Below, one piece after another: positions 18,251 through 25,381 of a DNA stretch of 64,000 nt. Position 1 is the first letter of the stretch; every line of letters starts with the position of its first letter. The notes under the pieces were generated by a model, which did not search any database, was not told the DNA's origin, and worked only from the letters and a program-made list of their open reading frames with translations. The stretch is from Kluyvera ascorbata_C. GTDB taxonomy: Bacteria > Pseudomonadota > Gammaproteobacteria > Enterobacterales > Enterobacteriaceae. Both the position numbers and the translations under genes were made by a program. Location of the stretch: assembly GCF_044197065.1 (NCBI RefSeq), contig NZ_JBIQOI010000002.1, positions 434,001-498,000 of the forward strand, in the 5' to 3' direction.

Positions 18251-18683
18251 GGTTCGTTCCCTCGCTTTGTATAACCCCCTGAAATCAGGAAGTTATCACT
18301 TTGCTATGCCTAGAACTATTCAAACCGGGGTGTCAAAACCACCCTTAAACTGAAACATCATTTATAGCTTGATTCGTTGAAGGCTATAATTAGTAACCAC
18401 ATGCAACGCCCCTACGATAAAAAACACCCACGTTACAAATTGAATCATAATTAATACATTTTGAAATATCTTTCAGATGTTCCTGCGTGGTTGTGGAAAA
18501 ATCTCATAATTCAATGTATGAAATTGATTTATAAAGCATTTCATTACAAAAATACACATAGAGCACAATTTGCCATTAAAAAGTTAAGAATTTTCCTATC
18601 ATATCGCGCAACTTCCCAATTGCAATTAATCAGGGAACCAGCAATTGTTTAATCGTCCACTTAATTTACAGGGCTGAACAGGG
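18251..18683. promoter_or_regulatory. AT-rich divergent control region between autotransporter and LuxR-type gene
   Basis: 433 bases without a protein gene. It is distinctly richer in A and T than the flanking backbone and must hold both divergent promoters. Such AT-rich control regions of acquired adhesin genes are usual H-NS targets. I see no strong hairpin or known operator. Confidence 0.5.
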
Positions 18684-19313
18684 ATGATCGTAGTCGTTTC
18701 ATCGTGCGTTTACTTTAGAGAAGGATTTAAGTCATTAATTTCTGAATTTATTCATCAAATTAACGACTTCAAAGAAATTATATATGTAAATAATGTGAAA
18801 GAGATAACACCATCACTCTTTGCATCAGCCAAAGCTATTATTGTTGATTACGGGCAACCTGACATAAGTTGCTTAATATCATTTTTTGAAAGTAGAAATA
18901 CACCTCACAATACGTATTCTATTTTTATCACAAGAGATAGTTGCTTTGAAAACGCTTTAGAGAATGTGCTTATCAACACAATTGCAGATTTTACAATAGA
19001 TAGCAAAATGTCGATCACTATGTTGAGGTTAAGTCTCGCACATCTCTCACGAGTAATGGATAAAACAACCTATTGCAAAGACCGAAATTTACGACTAATT
19101 GAACACACTCACAGTCTAACAAAAATAGAGACAATATTACTCCCGTATATTATCTCAGGCAAAAAAAACAAAGAAATATCACGTTATATTGATATGAGCG
19201 ACAAGATAATTAGTCATCACCGTCGAAACATATATAAGAAATTTGATGTTGATAGTATCAGCGGGTTGTATCACGCATTTGAAAACCCTGGAATAAAATC
19301 AATCAAGGAGTAA
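18684..19313 (+). CDS. LuxR/FixJ-type transcriptional regulator
   Basis: 209 residues. The C-terminal HTH (about 148-195) has the LuxR pattern: LTKIETILLPYIISGKKNKE, then ISRYIDMSDK and a recognition helix with ISHHRRNIYKKFDV. The N-terminal half looks like a degenerate receiver fold (VDYGQPD) of the BglJ/RcsA/CsgD group and lacks a clear phospho-acceptor set. The gene is AT-rich and divergent from the autotransporter, which it probably controls. Its stop codon lies on the first bases of an integrase-tail remnant (19310-19405), so its last codons may come from the joined element. Confidence 0.75.
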   Translation: MIVVVSSCVYFREGFKSLISEFIHQINDFKEIIYVNNVKEITPSLFASAKAIIVDYGQPDISCLISFFESRNTPHNTYSIFITRDSCFENALENVLINTIADFTIDSKMSITMLRLSLAHLSRVMDKTTYCKDRNLRLIEHTHSLTKIETILLPYIISGKKNKEISRYIDMSDKIISHHRRNIYKKFDVDSISGLYHAFENPGIKSIKE

Positions 19314-19405
19314 ATACTCAAATATTGATGGGACGTGCCAGCCAGGCAATGACAGACCAGGGCAACGACTCGAGGGGAAAAGAGTGGAGAATGCCGGTAA
19401 TATAA
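19310..19405 (+). pseudogene. Integrase C-terminal remnant, copy A
   Basis: The + strand frame from 19310 reads VNTQILMGRASQAMTDQGND, then SRGKEWRMPVI and stops. This is the end of a phage-type tyrosine recombinase: LMGHAS...MTDRYND is the block with the active-site His and Tyr. Here the GHAS histidine is Arg and the RYND tyrosine is Gly (QGND), so it is dead. Only about 31 codons remain, fused to the end of the LuxR-type gene. It matches the start of remnant B 1770 bases downstream. Confidence 0.8.
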
Positions 19406-19435
19406 TAGCCAGTTTGCGCTAGAGCTAATAAAGGA

Positions 19436-19516
19436 GAACGCCGCCCGAAGGCGGCAAGAGGATTTATTCGCTGATGTCCAGCGCGTCCTGGATGGCGTCA
19501 GCCAGTGCGGCAACTT
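19436..19516. repeat. Attachment-site-like direct repeat, copy 1
   Basis: 81 bases identical to 21172-21252 except one position (G versus T at 19475). It contains the terminator hairpin and the last 17 codons plus stop of the small gene at 21200-21424, read on the minus strand. Each copy follows an integrase 3' end, which is how att sites look after integration into the 3' end of a gene. The repeat ends exactly at the stop codon of the monooxygenase gene (19515-19517). Confidence 0.75.
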
Positions 19517-19826
19517 ATTCAGAAAGCTCGATCGGTGTCAGATATTCCAGATGCAACGGTTCTGCTAACAGATTGTCCATTTGTAAAATGAATGCCTGAA
19601 AATGAGGCATTGCGATGTGCTGGTCCAGTCCTTCCTGTCCAAGCCAGGACTCGCGCATGTAAAACACCTCTGGCGTATCACGTAGCTGAAAGAGCATATA
19701 TTCAACATTACCCGGCTCGCGACGAGTCGGCAGAAGCAGTACTTGAAGTGCCTGCCTAAGCTCATCAATCTTTCCTGGTTTAGCCTTAAGGGTTGCAAGA
19801 ATAGAAATAACGTCTGCACACGGCAT
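19515..19826 (-). CDS. ABM-domain (YgiN-like) monooxygenase/quinol oxidase family protein
   Basis: 103 residues from ATG 19826, which follows GGAGGG; the upstream in-frame start lacks such a site. A single antibiotic-biosynthesis-monooxygenase (dimeric ferredoxin-like) domain with the signature ILATLKAKPGK...REPGNVEY and a conserved His in DQHIAMPHFQAF. Relatives include YgiN, which oxidises menadiol. The start overlaps nothing, but lies two bases past the dehydrogenase stop, so the two genes form an operon. Its stop codon straddles the end of att-like copy 1. Confidence 0.8.
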   Translation of the reverse strand: MPCADVISILATLKAKPGKIDELRQALQVLLLPTRREPGNVEYMLFQLRDTPEVFYMRESWLGQEGLDQHIAMPHFQAFILQMDNLLAEPLHLEYLTPIELSE

Positions 19827-19827
19827 A

Positions 19828-20835
19828 TCAAAAACCCTCCAATACAATTTTTCCTACAACACGCCCGGTTTCAATCTGTGCGTGAGCTTTTTGCAAGTTT
19901 GCAGCATTGATAGTGCCAAAATGCTCCCCAAACGTGGTGGAAATTACGTCAGTGTCAATAAGCTGTGCTACACGAGTCAGTAACTGATGTTGAGTAATGA
20001 TGTCAGGAGTTTCAAACATCGACCGGGTGAACATAAACTCCCAGTGAAGAGAGATGCTTTTCGCTTTCAGGGGGCGTGCATCCAATATTTCAGGATCATC
20101 AATCAGCGCCAGTTTTCCCTGTGGCATCAAGGCGGCAATAATTTGCTGATAATGCTGTTCGGTATTATTCAGGCTGGCGACATGTGTCACCTCTTTAATA
20201 CCAATACGTTTCAGTTCTTCAGTCAGTGGTTTGTTATGATCAATCACATGATGCGCACCCGCTTCACGAACCCACTTCTGACTTTCTGGACGAGAGGCGG
20301 TGCCAATGACCGTTAATTTTGTCAGTTTTCTGGCGAGTTGGGTCAGAATCGAACCTACACCGCCCGCAGCACCCACAATCAACAAAATATCGCCTTCGTT
20401 TCCGCCTTCCTGAATAGCAAGCCGGTCAAACAGCAGCTCCCATGCAGTAATGGCGGTAAGCGGTAACGCTGCCGCGGATGCGTTATCCAGCGTTTGGGGT
20501 TTCAAGGCAACAATGCGCTCATCGACAAGTTGAAGCTCACTATTACTGCCAGGACGACCTAAAGCACCGGCATACCAGACTTCATCACCAGGTGAAAACA
20601 GCGTAACAGATTCACCGACAGACTTTACTGTCCCTACCGCGTCCCAGCCTAGTACACGCGGCGTTGCTGCACTAAAACCAGCACGAACTTTCGTATCTAC
20701 CGGATTTACAGATATGGCCTTAACTTCAACCAGCAAGTCGTATCCCTTTGCGACCGGGTCCGGCAGGCTTATTTCTTCTAAAAACTCAATGTTGCTACCG
20801 CCTTCTGTAGCGCGAGTAATACCGATTGCTTTCAT
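19828..20835 (-). CDS. Zinc-free MDR oxidoreductase (quinone oxidoreductase-like)
   Basis: 335 residues from ATG 20835 (GGAG upstream), rather than the longer frame. A medium-chain dehydrogenase with the N-terminal GroES-like fold (ISVNPVDTKVRAG) and a Rossmann fold with the nucleotide motif GAAGGVGSI near residue 155. The cysteine set for structural or catalytic zinc is absent, typical of NADPH:quinone reductases and enoyl reductases. Together with the adjacent ABM protein it suggests detoxification of a quinone or reactive carbonyl. The pair lies between two att-like repeats, so it is probably cargo of a small element. Confidence 0.82.
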   Translation of the reverse strand: MKAIGITRATEGGSNIEFLEEISLPDPVAKGYDLLVEVKAISVNPVDTKVRAGFSAATPRVLGWDAVGTVKSVGESVTLFSPGDEVWYAGALGRPGSNSELQLVDERIVALKPQTLDNASAAALPLTAITAWELLFDRLAIQEGGNEGDILLIVGAAGGVGSILTQLARKLTKLTVIGTASRPESQKWVREAGAHHVIDHNKPLTEELKRIGIKEVTHVASLNNTEQHYQQIIAALMPQGKLALIDDPEILDARPLKAKSISLHWEFMFTRSMFETPDIITQHQLLTRVAQLIDTDVISTTFGEHFGTINAANLQKAHAQIETGRVVGKIVLEGF

Positions 20836-20912
20836 GATAACTCCCAACCATTTATCGAATGCAGGTACGATAATCTTCTTATGGCATGGGAAAAATAGCC
20901 CTACGGGAATAA

Positions 20913-21151
20913 GACTTGTATCCGAAAACCGAAAATGAGTATCCGGTGGATGAGGCCAGTCGTATGAAAAGCCGCTTGCAGGAAACCAGAGAATCCGTGG
21001 TCTATGACAAAAGAAGGAACCCCCGCTAACCTTTCGCAGACAGTGTTCATTATCTGAACGGTTATATCGCGAGCAGGGCGTAAATACTCAAATATTGATG
21101 GGACATGCCAGCCAGATAATGACAGACCGGTACAACGACTCGAAGAGATAA
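20913..21151 (+). pseudogene. Integrase C-terminal remnant, copy B
   Basis: Two frames carry the tail of a phage-type tyrosine recombinase. The first (20913-21030) includes EASRMKSRLQETRES and ends at a stop after KRRNPR. The second continues as PPLTFRRQCSLSERLYREQG, then VNTQILMGHASQIMTDRYND (active-site His in GHAS and Tyr in RYND present). One missing base in the C-run at 21020-21024 explains the frame change. The usual HExRS box is altered to RRQCS. The N-terminal two thirds are gone. It points towards the att-like repeat at 21172. Confidence 0.82.
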
Positions 21152-21171
21152 GAGTTTTACAGAAGCGCGAT

Positions 21172-21252
21172 GAACGCCGCCCGAAGGCGGCAAGAGGATT
21201 TATTCGCTGATTTCCAGCGCGTCCTGGATGGCGTCAGCCAGTGCGGCAACTT
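21172..21252. repeat. Attachment-site-like direct repeat, copy 2 (in the intact small gene)
   Basis: 80 of 81 bases equal to 19436-19516. Here the block is continuous with the rest of the 74-aa gene, so this is the copy that restores the target gene. It includes the gene's terminator stem (CGCCGCCCGAAGGCGG). The distance between copies (1736 bases) would be the size of the inserted unit with the dehydrogenase/monooxygenase pair. Confidence 0.75.
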
Positions 21253-21424
21253 CCTGAGAAACGTTGCGAAGGTCCATCTGGGAGCGGATCCCCGAGTTTG
21301 CGGTGGACGCAGAAACGGACGCTTTGGAGATCTCCAGAGCGGCCTGAACGGCCAGTAAGCGCTTGTGGTTTTCAGCGGCATCAACGCCGGTGGCGCCGTC
21401 GAGATCGAAGTACCCTTCTAACAT
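21200..21424 (-). CDS. Small hypothetical protein (74 aa), integration target
   Basis: 74 residues starting MLEGYFDLDGATGVDAAENH, preceded by AAGGAGAG before ATG 21424; the longer frame to 21517 has no such site. It is acidic and mostly helical (QAALEISKASVSAS, VAALADAIQDALEISE), soluble and without a signal. I do not know its family. A hairpin terminator follows. Its last 17 codons are duplicated at 19464-19516, so mobile elements appear to have used its 3' end as an integration site. Confidence 0.7.
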   Translation of the reverse strand: MLEGYFDLDGATGVDAAENHKRLLAVQAALEISKASVSASTANSGIRSQMDLRNVSQEVAALADAIQDALEISE

Positions 21425-21670
21425 GACTCTCTCCTTATAGTTTCGTGCCCAGTGTAGGGTGATATGTGCGATCGCGCTATCACATTCGCCACTGATGGCA
21501 GCAACACTCAGTAACAATTGAAATACTATTACAATTACCTTACAGACCTTAAAATGACAGACGTAAACTATTAGGATTTTAATTTATTTACAAGTTAACT
21601 ATTCATCAACACAATTTGTTAAAACAATAATAACCATCAATACAACAAGCGGAATGCATAGAGGGTGAAA

Positions 21671-22066
21671 ATGGAATTTAATGAAATGCTCAGTGGATTT
21701 TTTGAGCAAGTCAGAAGCAAATCCGACTTCCTTCAATTTTTAACAGAGTTAAAACAAAACAACATTTCCTACTACATTTACTTTGTTGCTACCGGAAATG
21801 TCAAAATAGTGACCACCGCGGACACCTATATGTCGATGAAAAGTGACCGTGGCTTAATAAAAATCAACTCAGAAGCCAGCAGTTGCCTGACCCGAATTGC
21901 GGCTAAACGTCACTTCACTCACGTGACCGCTTTCGAACAGTACTGCCGGGAGCTCGCCAGAGCCGGGGTGTTTAAGTGGGTTGTGGATGTTAATGAAGTA
22001 AATCGTTATTACTGGTCGAAGGATAATCAGCTGTTACATACAGAGAATATTATTAGCCCTACGTAA
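21671..22066 (+). CDS. DUF1398 family protein (YbcV-like)
   Basis: 131 residues from ATG 21671 after GAGGG; the GTG six bases earlier is less well placed. The second half shows the DUF1398 pattern FEQYCRELARAGVFKWVVDV followed by YYWSKDNQLLHTENI. The first half has the strand pair ISYYIYFVATGNVKIV. Small cytoplasmic proteins of this family have no known activity. The upstream sequence is AT-rich. It ends at a hairpin shared with the convergent umuC. Confidence 0.72.
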   Translation: MEFNEMLSGFFEQVRSKSDFLQFLTELKQNNISYYIYFVATGNVKIVTTADTYMSMKSDRGLIKINSEASSCLTRIAAKRHFTHVTAFEQYCRELARAGVFKWVVDVNEVNRYYWSKDNQLLHTENIISPT

Positions 22067-22088
22067 TGATGCCGATACCAAATAAATG

Positions 22089-22118
22089 ACCGCTCATCAC
22101 GCAGCGGTTTTGTTATTT
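22089..22118. terminator. Hairpin between the DUF1398 gene and umuC
   Basis: CCGCT (22091-22095) pairs with AGCGG (22104-22108), followed by TTTTGTTATTTT on the + strand. Good terminator for the DUF1398 gene; on the other strand it lies just past the umuC stop. Confidence 0.65.
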
Positions 22119-23387
22119 TCATTTCACCAGCAGTAAATCGCTATACCGGGTTGTGTACCGCGGCGACAGCATCTCTCTTTTCATTTGCCACTCCTGCTGA
22201 ATCCCCTGTCCGGCAAAATAGAGCGTCCCCCTACCCACCCTGGTATTAATGCGATCCAGAGCATCCATCAGTTGCGCACTTTTATGTCTCGGCGCGCGCT
22301 CATCGAATAGATCGAGCTGAGCAATTCCCTGACTGTAAAAATCACCCAGCATGACGCCCGCTTTTTGGTAACGGTGACCGCTCTCCCAGATGGCATCCAG
22401 ACAGCGCGTGGCTGCCGCGACAATATCCCTGGTATCCTGCGTCGGCGTAAGCAGTTTCACTGATGCACTGTTACTGTAATACGATTCTTTCACGGCAAAA
22501 GGGGACGTTTTAACAAAGGCTGAAATGAATCGGCAGTACTGGTGCTCGCCGCGCAGTTTCTCTGCCGCGCGTACCGCATAGCTACAGATGGCTTGCCGCA
22601 TCTGTTCATAATCCGTAATACGTTCACCAAACGACCGGGAGCAGATGATTTCCTGCTTTACCGGTGTAAACTCCTCCAGCTCAAGGCACGGTTCGCCGCG
22701 CAGCTCGCGTACCGTTCTCTCAAGGACCACGCTGAAATGCTTCCTGATAAAACGGATATCGGTGTCCGCCAGTTGCAGCACCGTTTTGATGCCCATGTTC
22801 TGGAGTTTTATGCTTATCCGTCGGCCAATTCCCCACACCTCATCAACCGGTAAGGCGGCCATCAGCTTACGCTGGTTATCCACATTGGACAGATCAACGA
22901 CGCCGTTGGTTTGCTGCTGCCAGCGCTTGGCGGCATAATTTGCCAGTTTGGCAAGCGTCTTGGTCTGCGCTATTCCTACGCCGACGGTCAGGTGCGCTCG
23001 CTGGAACACTGTCGCACGGATCTCCCGGCCAAAATCGGTCAGGTCGCGACAGTTTCGGACTCCGGTCAGATCACAAAACGATTCATCAATCGAATAAATT
23101 TCACACCGTGGCATTAGCTCTTCAAGCGTGGTCATCATGCGCACGCTCATATCAGCGTACAGCTCATAGTTGCTTGAAAAAAAATGGACGCATTCAGGAA
23201 ACGACACATTTTTCAGTTTGAACCAGGGCGTGCCCATTTTGATCCCCAACGCTCTGGCTTCAGCACTACACGCAATCACACAGCCGTCGTTGTTGCTCAG
23301 CACACAAACAGGTTTGCCCCTAAGGTCAGGCCTGAATGCAGTCTGGCAGCTCGCATAAAACGAATTCGCATCAACCAGCGCAAACAT
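22119..23387 (-). CDS. umuC: UmuC, catalytic subunit of DNA polymerase V
   Basis: 422 residues, full length. Y-family polymerase: the first metal Asp is Asp6 in LVDANSFYASC, the catalytic SIDESF box is near residue 100, the helix-hairpin-helix DEVWGIGRR follows, and the little finger and C-terminal beta-clamp region are intact. With two UmuD' it bypasses DNA lesions during the SOS response. The start overlaps the umuD stop by one base (23387), giving a coupled operon. E. coli carries umuDC between hlyE and dsbB; here it lies inside the accessory region near icd. Confidence 0.93.
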   Translation of the reverse strand: MFALVDANSFYASCQTAFRPDLRGKPVCVLSNNDGCVIACSAEARALGIKMGTPWFKLKNVSFPECVHFFSSNYELYADMSVRMMTTLEELMPRCEIYSIDESFCDLTGVRNCRDLTDFGREIRATVFQRAHLTVGVGIAQTKTLAKLANYAAKRWQQQTNGVVDLSNVDNQRKLMAALPVDEVWGIGRRISIKLQNMGIKTVLQLADTDIRFIRKHFSVVLERTVRELRGEPCLELEEFTPVKQEIICSRSFGERITDYEQMRQAICSYAVRAAEKLRGEHQYCRFISAFVKTSPFAVKESYYSNSASVKLLTPTQDTRDIVAAATRCLDAIWESGHRYQKAGVMLGDFYSQGIAQLDLFDERAPRHKSAQLMDALDRINTRVGRGTLYFAGQGIQQEWQMKREMLSPRYTTRYSDLLLVK

Positions 23388-23806
23388 CAGCCAACCGTCT
23401 TCAGAACATGGGTCACGACGCCGAAGATATCCAACGACTCTTCCCCCCCAACCAGAATTGGGCTGTAGGCAGGGTTTTCTGGCACCAACATAACCGAAGG
23501 GTGCGTTTGCAACCGTTTTACCGTAAATTCGCCATCAACGGCGGCGATAACAATATCCCCGTGATGCGCAGTTTTAGCGCTGTCGACCACCAGTAAATCA
23601 CCACTGCCGATACCCGCGCCATTCATGGAATCACCCGCAGCGCGGACGAAGTAGGTCGCACTCGGGTGTCTGATAACCAGTTTATTTAAATCAATGCGCT
23701 GCTCAACATAGTCCTGCGCCGGGCTCGGGAACCCACACGGAACCCGATCGCTAAACAAAGGAAGCGCCGCTATCTGGCCGAGGCCAGTGGGTGAATAAAA
23801 CTTCAT
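23387..23806 (-). CDS. umuD: UmuD, self-cleaving subunit of DNA polymerase V
   Basis: 139 residues with all functional residues at canonical numbers: the Cys24-Gly25 cleavage bond (RVPCGFPSP), nucleophile Ser60 (AGDSMN) and general base Lys97 (TVKRL). RecA filaments trigger loss of the first 24 residues, giving UmuD' for polymerase V. A LexA box at 23829-23844 lies just upstream and controls the umuDC operon. Divergent from a DinI-like gene. Confidence 0.94.
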   Translation of the reverse strand: MKFYSPTGLGQIAALPLFSDRVPCGFPSPAQDYVEQRIDLNKLVIRHPSATYFVRAAGDSMNGAGIGSGDLLVVDSAKTAHHGDIVIAAVDGEFTVKRLQTHPSVMLVPENPAYSPILVGGEESLDIFGVVTHVLKTVG

Positions 23807-23826
23807 AATGAACTCACTCGTGTTGA

Positions 23827-23846
23827 CACTGTTTATATATCCAGTA
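23827..23846 (-). promoter_or_regulatory. LexA (SOS) box for umuDC
   Basis: CTG at 23829-23831 and CAG at 23842-23844 with an AT-rich 10-base spacer: the CTG-N10-CAG consensus. It lies 23 bases before the umuD start. Confidence 0.85.
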
Positions 23847-23850
23847 TATA

Positions 23851-23870
23851 TACTGTTATTATATCCAGTA
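23851..23870 (+). promoter_or_regulatory. LexA (SOS) box for the DinI-like gene
   Basis: TACTG and CAGTA flanks with CTG at 23853-23855 and CAG at 23866-23868 (10-base AT spacer). It lies 15 bases before the start at 23885 and 24 bases, centre to centre, from the umuDC box, so the pair forms a shared divergent SOS control region. Confidence 0.85.
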
Positions 23871-23884
23871 AAGAGGCGTTAGAA

Positions 23885-24127
23885 ATGTTCGTGGAACTCG
23901 TTTATGACAAAAGGAATTTTGAAGGTTTGCCCGGTGCAAAAGAGATAATACACGGTGAACTGAGCAAGAGAATTCACCGTATCTTCCCGGATGCCGAGGT
24001 TCGGGTGAAACCGATGATGACGCTGCCGGCTATCAATACGGATGCCAGCAAGCATGAAAAGGAGCAGATAAGTCGTACAGTACAGGAGATGTTTGACGAG
24101 GCGGAGTTCTGGCTGGAGAGTGAATAA
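23885..24127 (+). CDS. DinI/MsgA-family SOS protein
   Basis: 80 residues, starting MFVELVYDKRNFEGLPGAKE and ending in an acidic helix (MFDEAEFWLESE), as in DinI and Salmonella MsgA. DinI modulates the RecA filament and slows UmuD cleavage. The protein has its own LexA box, directly opposite umuDC, so a polymerase V operon and a modulator of its activation share one SOS switch. The acidic C-terminal helix that contacts RecA is intact. It is nearer to MsgA than to E. coli DinI. Confidence 0.88.
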   Translation: MFVELVYDKRNFEGLPGAKEIIHGELSKRIHRIFPDAEVRVKPMMTLPAINTDASKHEKEQISRTVQEMFDEAEFWLESE

Positions 24128-24186
24128 ACACCGCTAGCGGCCTTTTCCGGCACCATATGGGTTATGCCAGGGAAATGCGCCGCTTT

Positions 24187-24306
24187 TTACAGCATAAAGA
24201 ACATATCGCTGCAGCACAGGTCTGCTAGCGCTGCAGCGAAAGAATCAAAAACAAAACCCTGCTTCTCATAGAAATGCGGGGCATCAGCCGTGGAACCATA
24301 TAAATG
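24187..24306 (-). pseudogene. GNAT acetyltransferase C-terminal remnant
   Basis: The minus strand reads HLYGSTADAPHFYEKQGFVF, then continues to CSDMFFML and a stop at 24187. LYGS...A..FYEKQGFV is the motif around the last helix and strand of GNAT N-acetyltransferases, where acetyl-CoA-dependent enzymes end. A stop codon lies directly upstream of 24306, and no matching N-terminal part is seen. A 39-codon tail of a lost acetyltransferase gene. The rest of 24128-24378 holds nothing else I can recognise. Confidence 0.75.
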
Positions 24307-24378
24307 CTATGGGATTCAGGTAAGGCTAATATACCGATAAATAAAGCAGCAGCCCGCAAGCACTATTCACATAGTGTC

Positions 24379-24828
24379 TCAAAATCTCGGTGCTACACCA
24401 TATTTCGGTGATTTGATATTGGCAGCCCATACTTTGATATCATTCTGCAGCAATAACGTGAAATCAGAATTGAGGCTGCTCACCATGTCATTGACTTGTT
24501 CGGCATTGTTCACGGCAAAATGTTCAATCTTGTTCTTTCCTACTGGCACACAACTGTATTTAGCGGAAATATTTTTTCCATTGACATTCAATGCCCTACC
24601 GGCATCAACGCACGTCCCCTCCGTTAGATAAGAGACCACCATATTGGCCCCGCTTCGCCCTGGCTGCGAAATACTCAACATGACGGGGAATCCATCTGAA
24701 GTCTGCGTCATATCATAAAGAATGGCATCTTTTGAATACCAGGTATTGTATTCCCGTTCCTGAAAAGCTGAATGTGTCGTGATGGGAAAAGAAAGCAGCG
24801 CAATGATTGTAATAGCATGAATTTTCAT
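24379..24828 (-). CDS. Secreted hypothetical protein, 149 aa
   Basis: A signal peptide of about 20 residues (MKIHAITIIALLSFPITTHS, cleavage after SA or before FQE) is followed by a soluble domain with two cysteines (GTCVDAG and KYSCVP) that could form a disulfide in the periplasm. I do not recognise the family. The ATG follows AAAGGCAAT. AT-rich codon use marks it as foreign relative to the backbone. It lies between two decayed genes (GNAT tail and DinI remnant), so it may be cargo of a lost element. Confidence 0.6.
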   Translation of the reverse strand: MKIHAITIIALLSFPITTHSAFQEREYNTWYSKDAILYDMTQTSDGFPVMLSISQPGRSGANMVVSYLTEGTCVDAGRALNVNGKNISAKYSCVPVGKNKIEHFAVNNAEQVNDMVSSLNSDFTLLLQNDIKVWAANIKSPKYGVAPRF

Positions 24829-24854
24829 AAGACATTGCCTTTAATGGTTATTAT

Positions 24855-25042
24855 ATGCATTATTCAGATCATGATAAAAACAACAACAAATTAAAATTAT
24901 TCCTACTATTTTTGGTTGTTATATATTGGCTCCTGGTCTGGTGCCCCCCCATCACACCCAAGCGATTCGTCAAGCGGCACAAGCGGATCACCAGCACGCG
25001 AATTCTATTTTCCCGCTGTCGCCAGTGCCATTATAGACAGCA
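24855..25042 (+). pseudogene. Possible small membrane protein broken at a C7 run
   Basis: From ATG 24855 the frame gives an N-terminal basic patch and one membrane helix (KLFLLFLVVIYWLLVW), then a run of seven C at 24944-24950. In the reported frame it continues with unrelated sequence into a DinI remnant. A shift at the C-run instead gives PHHTQAIRQAAQADHQHANS and stops near 25037. The second reading looks more protein-like, so the gene may be frameshifted or a phase-variable membrane peptide. Weak evidence only. Confidence 0.35.
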
Positions 25043-25106
25043 GAATGATAACTTGATGTATACCTCATCGATCGTTGCTTTTTGTTGGACGCTCTACACC
25101 ATTCGA

Positions 25107-25252
25107 ATGCTAATAAATTTTGATGGTCTGCCTGGTGCAAGGGACATCATTCTGGGGAGTTGAGCAAGAGGGTACAGCGCATCTTCCCTGATGTAGATGT
25201 GAGGGTGAAACCGATGATGACACTATCAGCTATCAATACTGATGCCAGTTAG
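25107..25252 (+). pseudogene. Second DinI/MsgA-like gene, decayed
   Basis: The DNA matches the intact DinI-like gene at 23885: FDGLPGARDII, then after a one-base loss near 25158 ELSKRVQRIFPDVDVRVKPM, MTLSAINTDAS, and a TAG (25250-25252) where the intact gene has AAG. It has a frameshift and a nonsense change and lacks the acidic tail, so it is non-functional. A paralogue or second allele that arrived with another element. Confidence 0.82.
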
Positions 25253-25349
25253 CATGAGACAGTAATTTCCAGTATAGATACCCCCTCGCGGTTGCTCTTT
25301 CGCTGTTCTGACCACCAAACCAACTAGAGTTATCCATTCATTGACATTA

Positions 25350-25369
25350 TACTGTTTAAATAAACAGAT
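25350..25369 (+). promoter_or_regulatory. LexA (SOS) box upstream of cho
   Basis: TACTGTTTAAATAAACAGAT: CTGT (25352-25355) and ACAG (25364-25367) with an 8-base AT spacer, a textbook match to the LexA consensus. It lies 12 bases before the cho start and leaves cho under SOS control, as in E. coli. Confidence 0.9.
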
Positions 25370-25381
25370 ATCGGAGGGAGC

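Noticed and set aside
18684..19313. LuxR-type gene as a second copy of csgD
   Set aside because: Only the HTH class is shared; recognition helix and N-terminal half differ from CsgD, and it sits opposite an autotransporter.
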